This document shows, piece by piece, positions 1 through 8,888 of a stretch of 64,000 bases of DNA. Below the pieces are notes generated by a model. The model made no database searches. It worked only from the letters and a program-made list of their open reading frames with translations, and was not told where the DNA came from. A program made the translations under genes and the position numbers. This stretch comes from an uncultured Eubacterium sp. (GTDB lineage: Bacteria > Bacillota > Clostridia > Oscillospirales > Acutalibacteraceae): the NCBI RefSeq assembly GCF_934561735.1, contig NZ_CAKTGT010000002.1, positions 124,001-188,000 of the forward strand, written 5' to 3'. How positions within the stretch are numbered: position 1 is the stretch's first letter; every line of letters starts with the position of its first letter.

Positions 1-335
1 ACAGGATTGGTAACAGTCTTTAAATATTTAACGGCAAGGTCAACAAGTTCTTCTGTTTCGGGACGGGGAATTAAAACTCCCTCTCCTACATAAAACTCAC
101 TTTCATAAAAATCCCATTTGCCGATAACATATTGAAGCGGTTCGCCTGTTTTAAGGTTCCATAAGCAATCTGCAAGCCGTTTCGTAATTACAAAATCGTC
201 TTTATGAGCGTGATATTCGCTGTTTTTGATTCCCGCTACATAGCAAACAACGGTTAAAGCTTTAAAATCAGCCTCATCAACACCATTTGCCTCTAAAAAA
301 CTTACGCTGTAACTGTATGCTTCCTTAACATTCAT
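1..335 (-). CDS. prmC: PrmC/HemK release factor glutamine methyltransferase (partial, N-terminal part)
   Basis: Methylates the glutamine of the GGQ motif of peptide release factors RF1/RF2, using S-adenosylmethionine. The gene runs off the left edge and only about 111 N-terminal residues are visible. They hold the helical substrate-recognition domain and the family block GEPLQYVIGKWDFY followed by LIPRPETE; the catalytic NPPY motif would lie beyond the edge. The start ATG overlaps the stop of the upstream DUF1385 gene in an ATGA junction, which implies translational coupling. The neighbourhood DUF1385-prmC is common in Firmicutes, where prfA often follows. Confidence 0.93.
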   Translation of the reverse strand, partial: MNVKEAYSYSVSFLEANGVDEADFKALTVVCYVAGIKNSEYHAHKDDFVITKRLADCLWNLKTGEPLQYVIGKWDFYESEFYVGEGVLIPRPETEELVDLAVKYLKTVTNP

Positions 336-1306
336 CGTTTAATTTCGTCATCCTCAATATTATCGGTAATAACAGCTTTTATTGAAGCAATACCGACTTC
401 TATTATATCATCTTCAGGCTCTTTGGTAGTAACTCTTTGCATCCATAAACCCGGAGCGGATACTATTCTGACAAACAAATTGTCATGCTTACCGGCATAT
501 CTGATAAATTCATAGCCGATACCCATAATAAGCGGAATAAGCGGTAATTTAATAAGCATCCACGCCACTGTATTTTGCTTAAGTTCAGCCGGAACAACAA
601 GTGAAAGAAGAGTAACAATAACAATACTTAAAATAAGCATTACAAACATAAATGATGTACCGCATCTTGGATGAAAGCGAGTACATTTTTTTACATTTTC
701 CACTGTGAGTTCCTCGCCGGCTTCATAGCAAGCAATACTTTTGTGTTCGGCTCCGTGATATTTAAAAAGTCTTTTTATATCTTTCATTTGAGAAACCAAA
801 AGCATATAAACAACAAAAATAAATATTTTCATACAGCCTTCGATTGTTCCTTGCCACGGGGTAAGTGACATATGTGCCGCAGCGTTTATTTTATTAAATA
901 TAAACACAGGAAGAAAGAAAAAAATCAAAAATGCAAGAGCAAAGCCGAGAACACTTGCAAAACCCATAATTATATCCATGAATTTATCGCCTAATTTATC
1001 GGTAATCCACTTTTCAAATTTATTCATTTCAACATCTTCAAGGTCTTCCATTCCCGATGCCTCAGCTGAATACATCAAAAGCTTGTACCCCATAATCATC
1101 GACTCAAAAAAAGCAACAATTCCACGAATGATAGGAATACCGAAAAATTTGTTTTTATCTTTTAAATGATTAAATTTATGATATTCTACAAGAATGGAAT
1201 TATCGGTTTTTCTGACGGCAGTTGCAATGCCTCTCGGCCCCTGCATCATAACGCCCTCTATAAGAGCCTGACCGCCTACAGAAGTGATGTGTTGTTTTTT
1301 ACTCAT
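332..1306 (-). CDS. DUF1385 family membrane protein (YqhQ-like)
   Basis: A 324-residue polytopic membrane protein of the DUF1385/YqhQ family, function unknown. Recognisable features are an N-terminal GGQALIEGVMMQGP block, a long hydrophobic stretch near residues 110-140, a conserved YHGAEHK motif near 190, HPRCGTSF near 215, and further membrane segments after it. The histidine and cysteine motifs suggest a metal site, but that is inference. It lies 19 bases after the histidine kinase gene and overlaps prmC by four bases, so it is probably co-transcribed with both. Confidence 0.88.
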   Translation of the reverse strand: MSKKQHITSVGGQALIEGVMMQGPRGIATAVRKTDNSILVEYHKFNHLKDKNKFFGIPIIRGIVAFFESMIMGYKLLMYSAEASGMEDLEDVEMNKFEKWITDKLGDKFMDIIMGFASVLGFALAFLIFFFLPVFIFNKINAAAHMSLTPWQGTIEGCMKIFIFVVYMLLVSQMKDIKRLFKYHGAEHKSIACYEAGEELTVENVKKCTRFHPRCGTSFMFVMLILSIVIVTLLSLVVPAELKQNTVAWMLIKLPLIPLIMGIGYEFIRYAGKHDNLFVRIVSAPGLWMQRVTTKEPEDDIIEVGIASIKAVITDNIEDDEIKR

Positions 1307-1325
1307 TAAAATAACCTTTCAAATT

Positions 1326-2804
1326 TTAGTTTTGGTGCGGTGCTTCCAGCAAAGGAAGATGAATTGTTACTAAAGTGCCTTTACCCTCCACACTGTCTAT
1401 ATCCAAATAACCGTTATGCAAGTTAACGATTTCTGTTGTTACCGCAAGACCGATACCTGAACCTTTAACGCTTACATTAGCCTTATAAAACTTTTCTTTT
1501 ACATGTGGCAAATCTTCTTCTGATATGCCGCAACCCTGGTCGGCAATCGCAATTTTTACAAAATCTTTATCATCTTTTTTCTCAAATTCGGCTTTTACAA
1601 GAATTTTACTGCCCGGTCGTGAATATTTTAGTGCATTATCAAGAATGTTCATAAAGACCTGTTTAAGTCTGTTTGCATCTGCATTTGCAATACAAGGAAC
1701 TTCCGGAATGCTGTATTTTACTTCATATCCTTCACGAACGGCACGCTCAATGAATGTAAACAGTGTTTCTTCAAGCTCGGCAAGAATATCTACATTTGCA
1801 AGGCGGAGTGTCATTCTTCCGCTTTGAAGCCTTGAGAAATCAAGCAATTCTTCTACAAAGCCTTCAAGTCTGCCCGCTTCCTTAACGATAACCTGCAAGC
1901 CTTTTTGCGTTAATTCGTCAACATTGTCTTGGTTGCCGAGGGTCAGCGTTTCGCCCCATCCCTTAATAGATGTAAGCGGTGTACGAAGCTCGTGAGAAAT
2001 GGTTGAAATAAAATCATTTTTCATTTTATCAGCAGTAGCAATCTCCGAAGCCATTGTATTGATACTGTCGGCAAGGTCACCGATTTCGTCATTATATTTC
2101 TTTTCTATTCTGACATCAAGGTTGCCCTCGGCAATCTTTTTTGTTGCCTGATTGACTTCCTTAAGCGGAGTTATAATAGTTCTGATAAAATAAAGGTTGG
2201 AAAGTATAATTATAGCAAGAATAATCAAAAAGATAACAGCTATAAGGACCGACATGCTCGCAATTTGACGGTCAACATTGTCAACAGCTGTCATTACACG
2301 GATTGCACCGACTTTAGTGTCATCGGAACTTTTTATCACTCTGCAAACAGCCATAACTTTTTGACCGTTTGACAATTTACCGACAAATTTACCTTTGCCG
2401 TCAGAATCTTCCATAGCGACTTTATAATCCGGCATATCCTGTTTTTGCACTCCAAAACCGTTGGATGATATAATAACATTGCCTTCGTTGTCAACAATCC
2501 AAACCGTTGTTGAATCCTTGTTTGAATATGTGTCAATATAAAGTGCTGCAGACGATTCAAGAGATTCACCGTTATTTATGTTATTTTCAAAATAGTTGAT
2601 TGCAGAATCCGAAGCCGCCGAATTAACAATGCTTTCAACAGAATTATAATAATAAACTTTTATAAGAGATGTGCAAATGATAAATGCAACGGTAAACAGC
2701 AAAACAATTAATCCGATAATCAAAATCAACCATCTTCTTGTAATACCTTCGATTTTTTTGCTTTTAAATTTTTTCATAAAATCAGCATTAAAATCTTTGT
2801 TCAT
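1326..2804 (-). CDS. Membrane sensor histidine kinase (HAMP, HisKA, HATPase)
   Basis: A 492-residue two-component sensor kinase. Membrane segments at about residues 24-48 and 185-207 bracket an extracellular sensor domain of about 135 residues. A HAMP linker follows (about 208-260), then the HisKA box SHELRTPLTS with phospho-accepting His271, then a HATPase domain with the N box (NILDNALKYS), G1 (DQGCGI) and G2 (GSGIGLAV). The layout resembles PhoR/WalK kinases, but no PAS domain is evident. The gene sits 24 bases after its cognate response regulator. The signal sensed is unknown; the upstream lipoprotein could contribute to sensing. Confidence 0.92.
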   Translation of the reverse strand: MNKDFNADFMKKFKSKKIEGITRRWLILIIGLIVLLFTVAFIICTSLIKVYYYNSVESIVNSAASDSAINYFENNINNGESLESSAALYIDTYSNKDSTTVWIVDNEGNVIISSNGFGVQKQDMPDYKVAMEDSDGKGKFVGKLSNGQKVMAVCRVIKSSDDTKVGAIRVMTAVDNVDRQIASMSVLIAVIFLIILAIIILSNLYFIRTIITPLKEVNQATKKIAEGNLDVRIEKKYNDEIGDLADSINTMASEIATADKMKNDFISTISHELRTPLTSIKGWGETLTLGNQDNVDELTQKGLQVIVKEAGRLEGFVEELLDFSRLQSGRMTLRLANVDILAELEETLFTFIERAVREGYEVKYSIPEVPCIANADANRLKQVFMNILDNALKYSRPGSKILVKAEFEKKDDKDFVKIAIADQGCGISEEDLPHVKEKFYKANVSVKGSGIGLAVTTEIVNLHNGYLDIDSVEGKGTLVTIHLPLLEAPHQN

Positions 2805-2828
2805 TTGCTAAAAAACTCAACTTTCTGT

Positions 2829-3542
2829 TTATTGTTCGCTTGTAATCCACTTGTATCCGAGTCCCCAAATTGTAACAAGTCTTGTAGGACTTGACGGATT
2901 ATCTTCTATTTTCATACGAAGACGACGAATATTAACATCAACAATCTTTTCATCGCCGAAATAATTTGCTCCCCAAACTTGTTTTAAAATGTCATTTCTT
3001 GACAATGCAGCATTTGGATTGCGGAAGAAATACTCAACAATTTGAAATTCTACTTGGGTAAGTTCAATCATATTGCCCGATTTTAAAAGAGTTCTGTTTC
3101 GAAGATTAAGTTCAAACTCGTCAAGAATGATGCTGTCTGAATTCGATTCACCTTTTTTAAAGCCTCTTGTCATTTCAACTCGTCTGTAAATAGCGTCAAC
3201 TCTTGCCATAAGTTCGCTCGGAGAAAACGGTTTTGTAACATAATCGTCGGCACCGAAGAGCAAACCTGTTACTTTATCCATTTCCTGAGTTTTAGCACTG
3301 AGCATAATGATACCTAAATCCGACGAAAGTTTACGGAGTTCCTTGCATACGGCAAGACCGTCAAGCTCCGGCATCATAATATCGAGAATCGCAACATCAA
3401 AGCCTTCTTCGTCCTGTTTGAATTTTTGAAGTGCAACAAGTCCGTTTTCAGCCTGTTCAACAGTATAGCCCGAACGAGAAAGGTTTATTACAATAAACTC
3501 TCTGATGGATTCTTCATCTTCGGCAACAAGTACCTTTTTCAT
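2829..3542 (-). CDS. OmpR/PhoB-type response regulator
   Basis: A 237-residue response regulator with an N-terminal receiver domain (phospho-acceptor Asp54 in LDIMMPE, conserved Lys in YVTKPF near 107) and a C-terminal winged-helix DNA-binding domain (VNIRRLRMKIED; RLVTIWGLGYKW). It is the evident partner of the adjacent histidine kinase. The closest Firmicutes analogues are PhoP/WalR-type regulators, but the regulon cannot be read from this window. The gene lies 30 bases downstream of the lipoprotein gene, so the order lipoprotein-regulator-kinase looks like one operon. Confidence 0.93.
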   Translation of the reverse strand: MKKVLVAEDEESIREFIVINLSRSGYTVEQAENGLVALQKFKQDEEGFDVAILDIMMPELDGLAVCKELRKLSSDLGIIMLSAKTQEMDKVTGLLFGADDYVTKPFSPSELMARVDAIYRRVEMTRGFKKGESNSDSIILDEFELNLRNRTLLKSGNMIELTQVEFQIVEYFFRNPNAALSRNDILKQVWGANYFGDEKIVDVNIRRLRMKIEDNPSSPTRLVTIWGLGYKWITSEQ

Positions 3543-3572
3543 ATTTACACCGTACCTTTCTTAAACAGTAAA

Positions 3573-4877
3573 CTAACATATTTTAATGTATTGTTTCAGT
3601 TCGTCAACAGAAATTTTCATTTCGCTGTCATTTCCCGATTTTGCAAGATAATAATATCCCGACTTGTCAAGAATAACATTGTATCCGTTATACGATTTTT
3701 CATCATACACTGCTTTCAAAACAGGCATAACCGAAAAGACTGTTTTATTTGTTTGCTTGTTTATAACAGACATTTCTCTTGTTTCCTTGTTATACGAAAC
3801 AGAAATATTTTTAAAATAATCATCCGGAATAATAATGTTATAACTATCATCCGTTATGTAAAGCGAATAAGCTTTGTGTACAAGAATAGTCTTGTTATAA
3901 ATTTTCCAATTAAGAGGCTTAACATTTTTTGGCAAGCCTTTGACTGAAACATCTGTCGGGATTTCAATTCTTCCGTCATCGTTTATATCACTTGAATTAA
4001 CAAGACAACCTCTTGATGTTCCCGAGGTTCTGCCCGTAGAATAGCTGTAAAACGGTGAAACAATCGAGTTATACATATTTGACCAATAAATTACTTCCGT
4101 TCTTATACTATCGCCGTTTGAACCTATTGCATCGGCGTAAACTCTTATATCGCCTTCTGCTTTTTCAACGTTTATATTTCTGTAAGATATAACACGCGAA
4201 TCAAGTTTTGTTTCTCCTTTTAGCTTAAATTCATTATTATTTACGGAATAAAGTTCAGCCTTTGCACTGGTTTTGGTTCCCGAATTGATTTCAAACATTA
4301 AAATTTCGTTGTTGCCCTTTTGCTTAAAATCAACTATAACATAATTGTTTAAATAAAAATCATCATTATTAATTTGATTAATCTCAAACTTTTTATCTTC
4401 AAATTTTAAGTTATAAACTACAAATGAATGACTGTTTGAATTTGATACAGTATTCCAGCAAACAATAATTTCATCTTTGCCGTCATTATTAACATCGGCA
4501 AAATCAAGACGATACGCATCATCACCATAACCCGATATATCGGATACAACTTCCCATTTACCGGAATATTCTTTGATTATAGCCATACGAATAGTTCCGA
4601 GATTATCGTTTGGTTCGTAAAAAGCAACCGCTTCTTCTTTATCATCACCGTCTAAATCGTAAAAATTGTAAGATGTGATATATTCACCCGACGACGGATT
4701 TTTTAGAGAATATCCGTTTGACATAAAACTGTCAAGAGCACTTTTAACATCTGCATTTTCGCCAAAAGGGGCAACTGCCGAAATCAAATCGTTAACGGAA
4801 GAAGCAAGCCTAAAACTGCAACCCGAGAATAAGGTAATGATCAAAACAATACATACAAATAGTTTTAAATATTTCAT
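3573..4877 (-). CDS. Putative lipoprotein with FG-GAP/VCBS-like calcium-loop repeats
   Basis: A secreted lipoprotein of about 434 residues. The signal peptide ends in a lipobox (LFSGC) at about residue 20. Asp-rich loops DLDGDDKEEA and DVNNDGKDEI resemble the Ca-binding loops of FG-GAP/VCBS repeats, and a third, DINDDGRIEI, lies further on, suggesting a beta-propeller on the outer face of the membrane. Two ATGs compete. The outer one at 4883 abuts the AGGAGG ribosome site with no spacing; the one at 4877 sits six bases further and is preferred. It heads the run that continues into the two-component system. Specific function is unknown. Confidence 0.8.
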   Translation of the reverse strand: MKYLKLFVCIVLIITLFSGCSFRLASSVNDLISAVAPFGENADVKSALDSFMSNGYSLKNPSSGEYITSYNFYDLDGDDKEEAVAFYEPNDNLGTIRMAIIKEYSGKWEVVSDISGYGDDAYRLDFADVNNDGKDEIIVCWNTVSNSNSHSFVVYNLKFEDKKFEINQINNDDFYLNNYVIVDFKQKGNNEILMFEINSGTKTSAKAELYSVNNNEFKLKGETKLDSRVISYRNINVEKAEGDIRVYADAIGSNGDSIRTEVIYWSNMYNSIVSPFYSYSTGRTSGTSRGCLVNSSDINDDGRIEIPTDVSVKGLPKNVKPLNWKIYNKTILVHKAYSLYITDDSYNIIIPDDYFKNISVSYNKETREMSVINKQTNKTVFSVMPVLKAVYDEKSYNGYNVILDKSGYYYLAKSGNDSEMKISVDELKQYIKIC

Positions 4878-4910
4878 ACCCATCCTCCTTTGCAGACAAA
4901 ATTTATCTTA

Positions 4911-4919
4911 ATTATAACA
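4911..4919 (-). promoter_or_regulatory. Extended -10 promoter of the lipoprotein/two-component operon
   Basis: On the minus strand the sequence reads TG-T-TATAAT, an extended -10 element with no clear -35. It is about 35 bases upstream of the preferred lipoprotein start and downstream of the terminator at 4980-5009, so this operon starts independently of the small RNA. Confidence 0.5.
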
Positions 4920-4969
4920 GATTAGTAAAATAAAATAAATAGTAAATTAAGAAAAAATAACATTTTTAT

Positions 4970-5009
4970 TACAAAAAATAAACACCCGAGCATATATATC
5001 GGGTGTTTA
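4970..5009 (-). terminator. Rho-independent terminator ending the structured RNA
   Basis: A hairpin with arms AAACACCCGA and TCGGGTGTTT (4980-4989 and 5000-5009), followed on the minus strand by an ATTTTTTG tract. The thymine-rich tail is on the minus strand, so it ends transcription coming from the mnmA side. Confidence 0.8.
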
Positions 5010-5167
5010 TAACAAAATTACTACAAAAGAAGGTGGATTGGAGCCTTTTTAAAGACATCGGTTAGAGGAGAAACAATGAAAAGAGAAACATTAATACCGA
5101 CTCCATGACAGTCAATGTCATTGGTTGGAGAAACCGTTATATGTCTTCCACCTTGTATTTATTTTAT
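4970..5167 (-). ncRNA. Candidate structured small RNA, about 195 nt
   Basis: No plausible reading frame lies here, but the DNA folds on itself. An outer stem AAGGTGGA/TCCACCTT (5030-5037 with 5147-5154) is followed by AAGACAT/ATGTCTT (5052-5058 with 5141-5147), CGGTT/AACCG (5059-5063 with 5132-5136) and an inner hairpin ATGACA-GTCAA-TGTCAT near 5105-5121. On the minus strand a good promoter precedes it and a terminator follows, giving about 195 nt. Unpaired CTCC and TCTCCTCT runs could pair with ribosome sites. It could be a 6S-like RNA, a known Clostridiales motif such as Clostridiales-1, or an antisense-type regulator. The structure is seen; the family is not established. Confidence 0.65.
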
Positions 5168-5173
5168 GACTTA

Positions 5174-5201
5174 ATTATACATCTTTTTCAAGTAAATTCA
5201 A
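5174..5201 (-). promoter_or_regulatory. Sigma-A promoter for the small RNA
   Basis: Minus-strand -35 TTGAAT (5196-5201), a 16-base spacer and a perfect -10 TATAAT (5174-5179). Predicted transcription start is near 5167, just before the outer stem of the structured RNA and after the mnmA stop. Confidence 0.65.
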
Positions 5202-5246
5202 TAAAACAAAATGAATAATTAATGAAATTTTCGTTAATAAGCGACT

Positions 5247-6305
5247 TTATTCAATAGTTCCGCCACCGAGAACATACTCTCCGTCATATAAAACCACAGC
5301 CTGTCCCGGAGTAATTGCTCTGACCGGAGTGTCAAATTCAACAATAACATCGTCGCCGTCACAATATGCCGTACACGGAACTTCACGCATATTATATCGT
5401 GTTTTTGCGGCACAATTAATTTTGCCGTTTGGTTTTTCGGCAATCCAATTAAAATCGGTTGCTTTGAGTTTTGATTTATTTAAGTCATCGTTTGAGCCTA
5501 ATACAACGGTATTGTTTTCAACATCCTTGCTTATAACATAAACTGGATGGCCGAGAGCAATATTAAGTCCTTTTCTTTGACCTATTGTATATCGTATCAA
5601 GCCTTTATGTTCGCCGAGGACATTGCCGCTTTTATCAACAAAATTACCGTTTGGATAAGATTTGCCCTTGTAATTCTCAATAAACTTTGAATAATCACCG
5701 TCAGGTACAAAGCAAATATCCTGACTGTCACGCTTGCGTGCATTGATAAATCCGTGTTTTTCGGCAACCTCTCTGATTTCGTCCTTGGAATATTTACCCA
5801 AAGGAAAAACAGTATGTGCAAGCTGATATTGCGTAAGCGAATAAAGAACATAGCTTTGGTCTTTTGATAAATCCTTGCCTTTTTTAAGCATATACCTACC
5901 GTTAATAAATTCAATATCGGCATAATGACCTGTAACAACACAGTCGTATTGCAATTCTTCCATACGCTTCATAAGCTTTTCAAATTTTAAATATCTGTTG
6001 CAATCAATACAAGGATTAGGCGTTCCGCCCGCTTCGTATGTTGAAATAAATTTATCAATAACTTTTTCTTCAAATTCATCTTTAAAATTGAAAACATAAT
6101 AAGGCATTCCGAGTTTATACGCAACGGCCCTTGCATCTTCAATATCGTCAAGAGAACAACAGGTCTTTTCCCTGCTGATACCTATATCCTCATTGTCATA
6201 CAACTTCATAGTTGCACCGATACAGTCGTATCCGCGTTCTTTCATAAAAAGAGCGGCAACGCTTGAATCTACACCGCCGCTCATTGCAATAATAGCTTTT
6301 TTCAT
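5247..6305 (-). CDS. mnmA: tRNA-specific 2-thiouridylase MnmA
   Basis: Installs the 2-thio group on uridine 34 of Lys, Glu and Gln tRNAs, taking sulfur relayed from a cysteine desulfurase. The 352-residue length matches the family. The ATP-binding PP-loop SGGVDSS is at residues 9-15, the catalytic cysteine is at about 99 (NPCIDCNRY), and the partner cysteine that forms the persulfide disulfide is near 195 (SQDICFVPDGDY). It is the last gene of nifS-iscU-nadA-mnmA, three bases after nadA, so the desulfurase is made with one of its likely acceptors. Confidence 0.97.
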   Translation of the reverse strand: MKKAIIAMSGGVDSSVAALFMKERGYDCIGATMKLYDNEDIGISREKTCCSLDDIEDARAVAYKLGMPYYVFNFKDEFEEKVIDKFISTYEAGGTPNPCIDCNRYLKFEKLMKRMEELQYDCVVTGHYADIEFINGRYMLKKGKDLSKDQSYVLYSLTQYQLAHTVFPLGKYSKDEIREVAEKHGFINARKRDSQDICFVPDGDYSKFIENYKGKSYPNGNFVDKSGNVLGEHKGLIRYTIGQRKGLNIALGHPVYVISKDVENNTVVLGSNDDLNKSKLKATDFNWIAEKPNGKINCAAKTRYNMREVPCTAYCDGDDVIVEFDTPVRAITPGQAVVLYDGEYVLGGGTIE

Positions 6306-6308
6306 ATA

Positions 6309-7223
6309 TCAGCCTAACTCAATCATTTTGTCTATGCAACGCTTTGCGCCGAGTCTGACATCTTCGTCAAGTTCTATTTCTTCGCCGCCTATACCTTTAA
6401 CCGAATTAAGTACATCTACAATAGTAGTAAGTTTCATATTGTGGCATACAAGGTCTTTTGAAAGCGGATAAAACATCTTATCGGGACATGCAAGTTGCAA
6501 GTGAGAAACAATACTGCTTTCGGTACCGATAATAAATTCTTTGGCGTCGCTTTCCTTTGCATAATTCATTATGCCTGTTGTTGAGCCGACATAATCCGCT
6601 TCGGCAACAACCTCCGGAACGCATTCGGGATGAACAAGAAACAGAGCCTCAGGATGAGCCGCCTTTGCTTTTTTCACTTCTGAAATGCCCATTCGTGCAT
6701 GTGTAGGACATCCGCCCGAAAGAAGTTTAAATTCCTTTTCGGGTAATTGCTTTGCAATGTACGAACCAAGGTTTTTATCCGGAATAAATAAAATCTTATC
6801 GGTATCAAGGCTCTTGCAAATTTTAAGCGCCGATGAAGAAGTTACACAAACATCACAAACCGTTTTCAGTTCGCTTGTGGTATTGATATAAGCAACAACA
6901 GTGTAATCCGGATATTGTTCCTTAACCTGTTCGATAAGCTCCTTATCCATCATTTCAGCCATCGGACAACCTGCGTCGCCGTTTGCAAGAATAACATTTT
7001 TATCGGGTGAAAGAATCTTTACGGTTTCTGCCATAAATCTAACACCGCACATAATAACTGTTTTGTTGGTTACTTTTGAAGCCGAAACAGACAAAGCAAA
7101 ACTGTCACCTACAAAATCCGCAACTTCAAGTATATCGGGTGATTGATAGCAATGTGCTAAAATGCAAATATCTTTTTCTTTTTTTAATTTTAAAATTTCC
7201 TCTTGTATGTCTTTTAAAGCCAT
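6309..7223 (-). CDS. nadA: Quinolinate synthase NadA
   Basis: Condenses iminoaspartate with dihydroxyacetone phosphate to quinolinate, the entry to de novo NAD synthesis, using a [4Fe-4S] cluster. The 304-residue protein has the three cluster cysteines in their usual settings: MCGVRFMAET near residue 80, HPECVPE near 195 and KRCIDKM near 297. The GSTTGIM block is also present. No nadB or nadC is seen here. Its place between the Fe-S scaffold gene and mnmA fits a cluster-dependent enzyme in an Fe-S operon. Confidence 0.96.
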   Translation of the reverse strand: MALKDIQEEILKLKKEKDICILAHCYQSPDILEVADFVGDSFALSVSASKVTNKTVIMCGVRFMAETVKILSPDKNVILANGDAGCPMAEMMDKELIEQVKEQYPDYTVVAYINTTSELKTVCDVCVTSSSALKICKSLDTDKILFIPDKNLGSYIAKQLPEKEFKLLSGGCPTHARMGISEVKKAKAAHPEALFLVHPECVPEVVAEADYVGSTTGIMNYAKESDAKEFIIGTESSIVSHLQLACPDKMFYPLSKDLVCHNMKLTTIVDVLNSVKGIGGEEIELDEDVRLGAKRCIDKMIELG

Positions 7224-7258
7224 AACCTACTCCTAAGCATCACATATAAGATATATTT

Positions 7259-7681
7259 TTATTCGTGAGCATTCTTTTCCTTGAATGTGTCGGGATCGTA
7301 CTCAATGCCGTTTTTATCGTAATAATCCTTAACTGCGGCTTTTATTGCTTCCTCTGCAAGCACAGAACAGTGAATTTTTACCGGAGGTAATCCGTCAAGT
7401 GCTTCAACAACTGCTTTGTTTGAAAGCTCAACAGCTTCACTTACAGGCTTACCCTTGATAAGGCAGGTAGCCATCGAACTTGATGCGATTGCAGACGCAC
7501 AACCGAAAGTGTTAAACTTAACATCTGTAATAACATGATTTTCATCAATTTTAAGATAAATTTTCATAATATCGCCGCATTTAGCATTGCCTACTTCGCC
7601 TACGCCGTCAGCATCTTCAATTTTACCAACATTTCTTGGATTTGTAAAGTGATCCATTACTTTTTCTGAATATAATGCCAT
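7259..7681 (-). CDS. iscU: Fe-S cluster scaffold protein IscU/NifU-like
   Basis: Scaffold on which [2Fe-2S] clusters are built from sulfur supplied by the adjacent desulfurase. The 140-residue protein has the three ligand cysteines in GNAKCGD, TFGCASA and IHCSVLAEE, with the Asp after the first. A longer frame is open upstream, but the start is set at the ATG of MALYSEKVMDHF because homologues begin there and GGAGAGG lies upstream. That ATG shares one base with the nifS stop (TAATG), implying coupled translation. Confidence 0.95.
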   Translation of the reverse strand: MALYSEKVMDHFTNPRNVGKIEDADGVGEVGNAKCGDIMKIYLKIDENHVITDVKFNTFGCASAIASSSMATCLIKGKPVSEAVELSNKAVVEALDGLPPVKIHCSVLAEEAIKAAVKDYYDKNGIEYDPDTFKEKNAHE

Positions 7682-8865
7682 TATTCTACTACCTCTCCGT
7701 TTTGAATTTTCTCCCAAACAGGAGAAATTGATCTTAAATATGTTACAACCTTATGGATTGAATTGATAATAATATCCGCTTCCTCTTCAGTGTTATATTC
7801 ACAAAGAGAAATACGAAGTGATCCGTGAGCACTTGCAACAGGTACGCCCATAGCCAAAAGGACATGTGACGGGTCAAGTGAACCGCTTGTACATGCAGAA
7901 CCCGATGAAGAACAAATGCCGTCTTGGTCAAGAAGAAGAATAAGTCCTTCACCCTCAATGCCTTCAAAACTGAAGTTGATTGTGCCCGGAAGTCTGTTAT
8001 ATCTGTCACCGTTTAGCGTGTGAAGTTCAATATCTGCACATCCGTCAATAATTTTATCACGAAGTGCGCTTACATATTTTGCGTTTTTATCAAGGTTTTT
8101 AACAGCTTCTTCCATAGCGGCAGCCATGCCTACGATAGATGCCATATTTTCGGTACCTGCTCTCTTGCCGCGTTCCTGAGCACCGCCGTTAATAAGGTTT
8201 TGAAGAATGATACCTTTTCTGCAATACAAAAGGCCTACACCCTTAGGACCGTGGAACTTGTGAGCCGAAATAGAAAGCATATCAATGTTCATATCAACAA
8301 CATCAATCGGAATATGTCCGAATGCCTGAACGGCATCTGTGTGGAATAAAACGCCCTTTTCTTTACATACGGCACCGATTTCCTTAACCGGTTGAATTGT
8401 GCCGACTTCATTATTTGCCGACATAATCGTAACAAGTGCTGTATCTTCCCTGATAGCATTTTTAACATCTTCTACTTTAACAATGCCGTTGTGGTATACA
8501 TCAAGAAGTTCAATCTCGAAACCTTCTTTTGCAAGTTTATCAAGCGTATGAAGAACAGCGTGATGTTCAAATTTTGAAGATATAATGTGCTTTTTACCTT
8601 TTTTAGCACCGTTGTATGCGGCTGTAAGAATTGCCTGATTGTCGGCTTCACTGCCACCCGATGTAAAGTAAATTTCGTTTGGATTTGCATTTATACATTT
8701 TGCAACCCTTGCTCTTGCATCTTCAAGATGTTCCTTTGCAATTTGACCGATGTGATGGAGCGATGACGGGTTGCCGTAAATCTCCTGCATCATAGGTTTC
8801 ATAGCTTCCAAAGCAGCATCCGAAAGCTGTGTGGTTGCAGCATTATCAACATAAATCGTTGCCAT
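7681..8865 (-). CDS. nifS: Cysteine desulfurase NifS/IscS
   Basis: PLP enzyme that removes sulfur from cysteine, forming a persulfide for cluster assembly and tRNA thiolation. The 394 residues include the PLP lysine in SAHKFHGPKG (about 205) and the catalytic cysteine loop SSGSACTSG (about 328). It is first in an operon with iscU, nadA and mnmA, so one promoter supplies the sulfur donor, the scaffold, a cluster-dependent enzyme and a thiolase. The promoter region is rich in inverted repeats, consistent with control by an Rrf2/IscR-type regulator. Confidence 0.97.
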   Translation of the reverse strand: MATIYVDNAATTQLSDAALEAMKPMMQEIYGNPSSLHHIGQIAKEHLEDARARVAKCINANPNEIYFTSGGSEADNQAILTAAYNGAKKGKKHIISSKFEHHAVLHTLDKLAKEGFEIELLDVYHNGIVKVEDVKNAIREDTALVTIMSANNEVGTIQPVKEIGAVCKEKGVLFHTDAVQAFGHIPIDVVDMNIDMLSISAHKFHGPKGVGLLYCRKGIILQNLINGGAQERGKRAGTENMASIVGMAAAMEEAVKNLDKNAKYVSALRDKIIDGCADIELHTLNGDRYNRLPGTINFSFEGIEGEGLILLLDQDGICSSSGSACTSGSLDPSHVLLAMGVPVASAHGSLRISLCEYNTEEEADIIINSIHKVVTYLRSISPVWEKIQNGEVVE

Positions 8866-8888
8866 AATTTTAACCTGCCTTTTTTATT

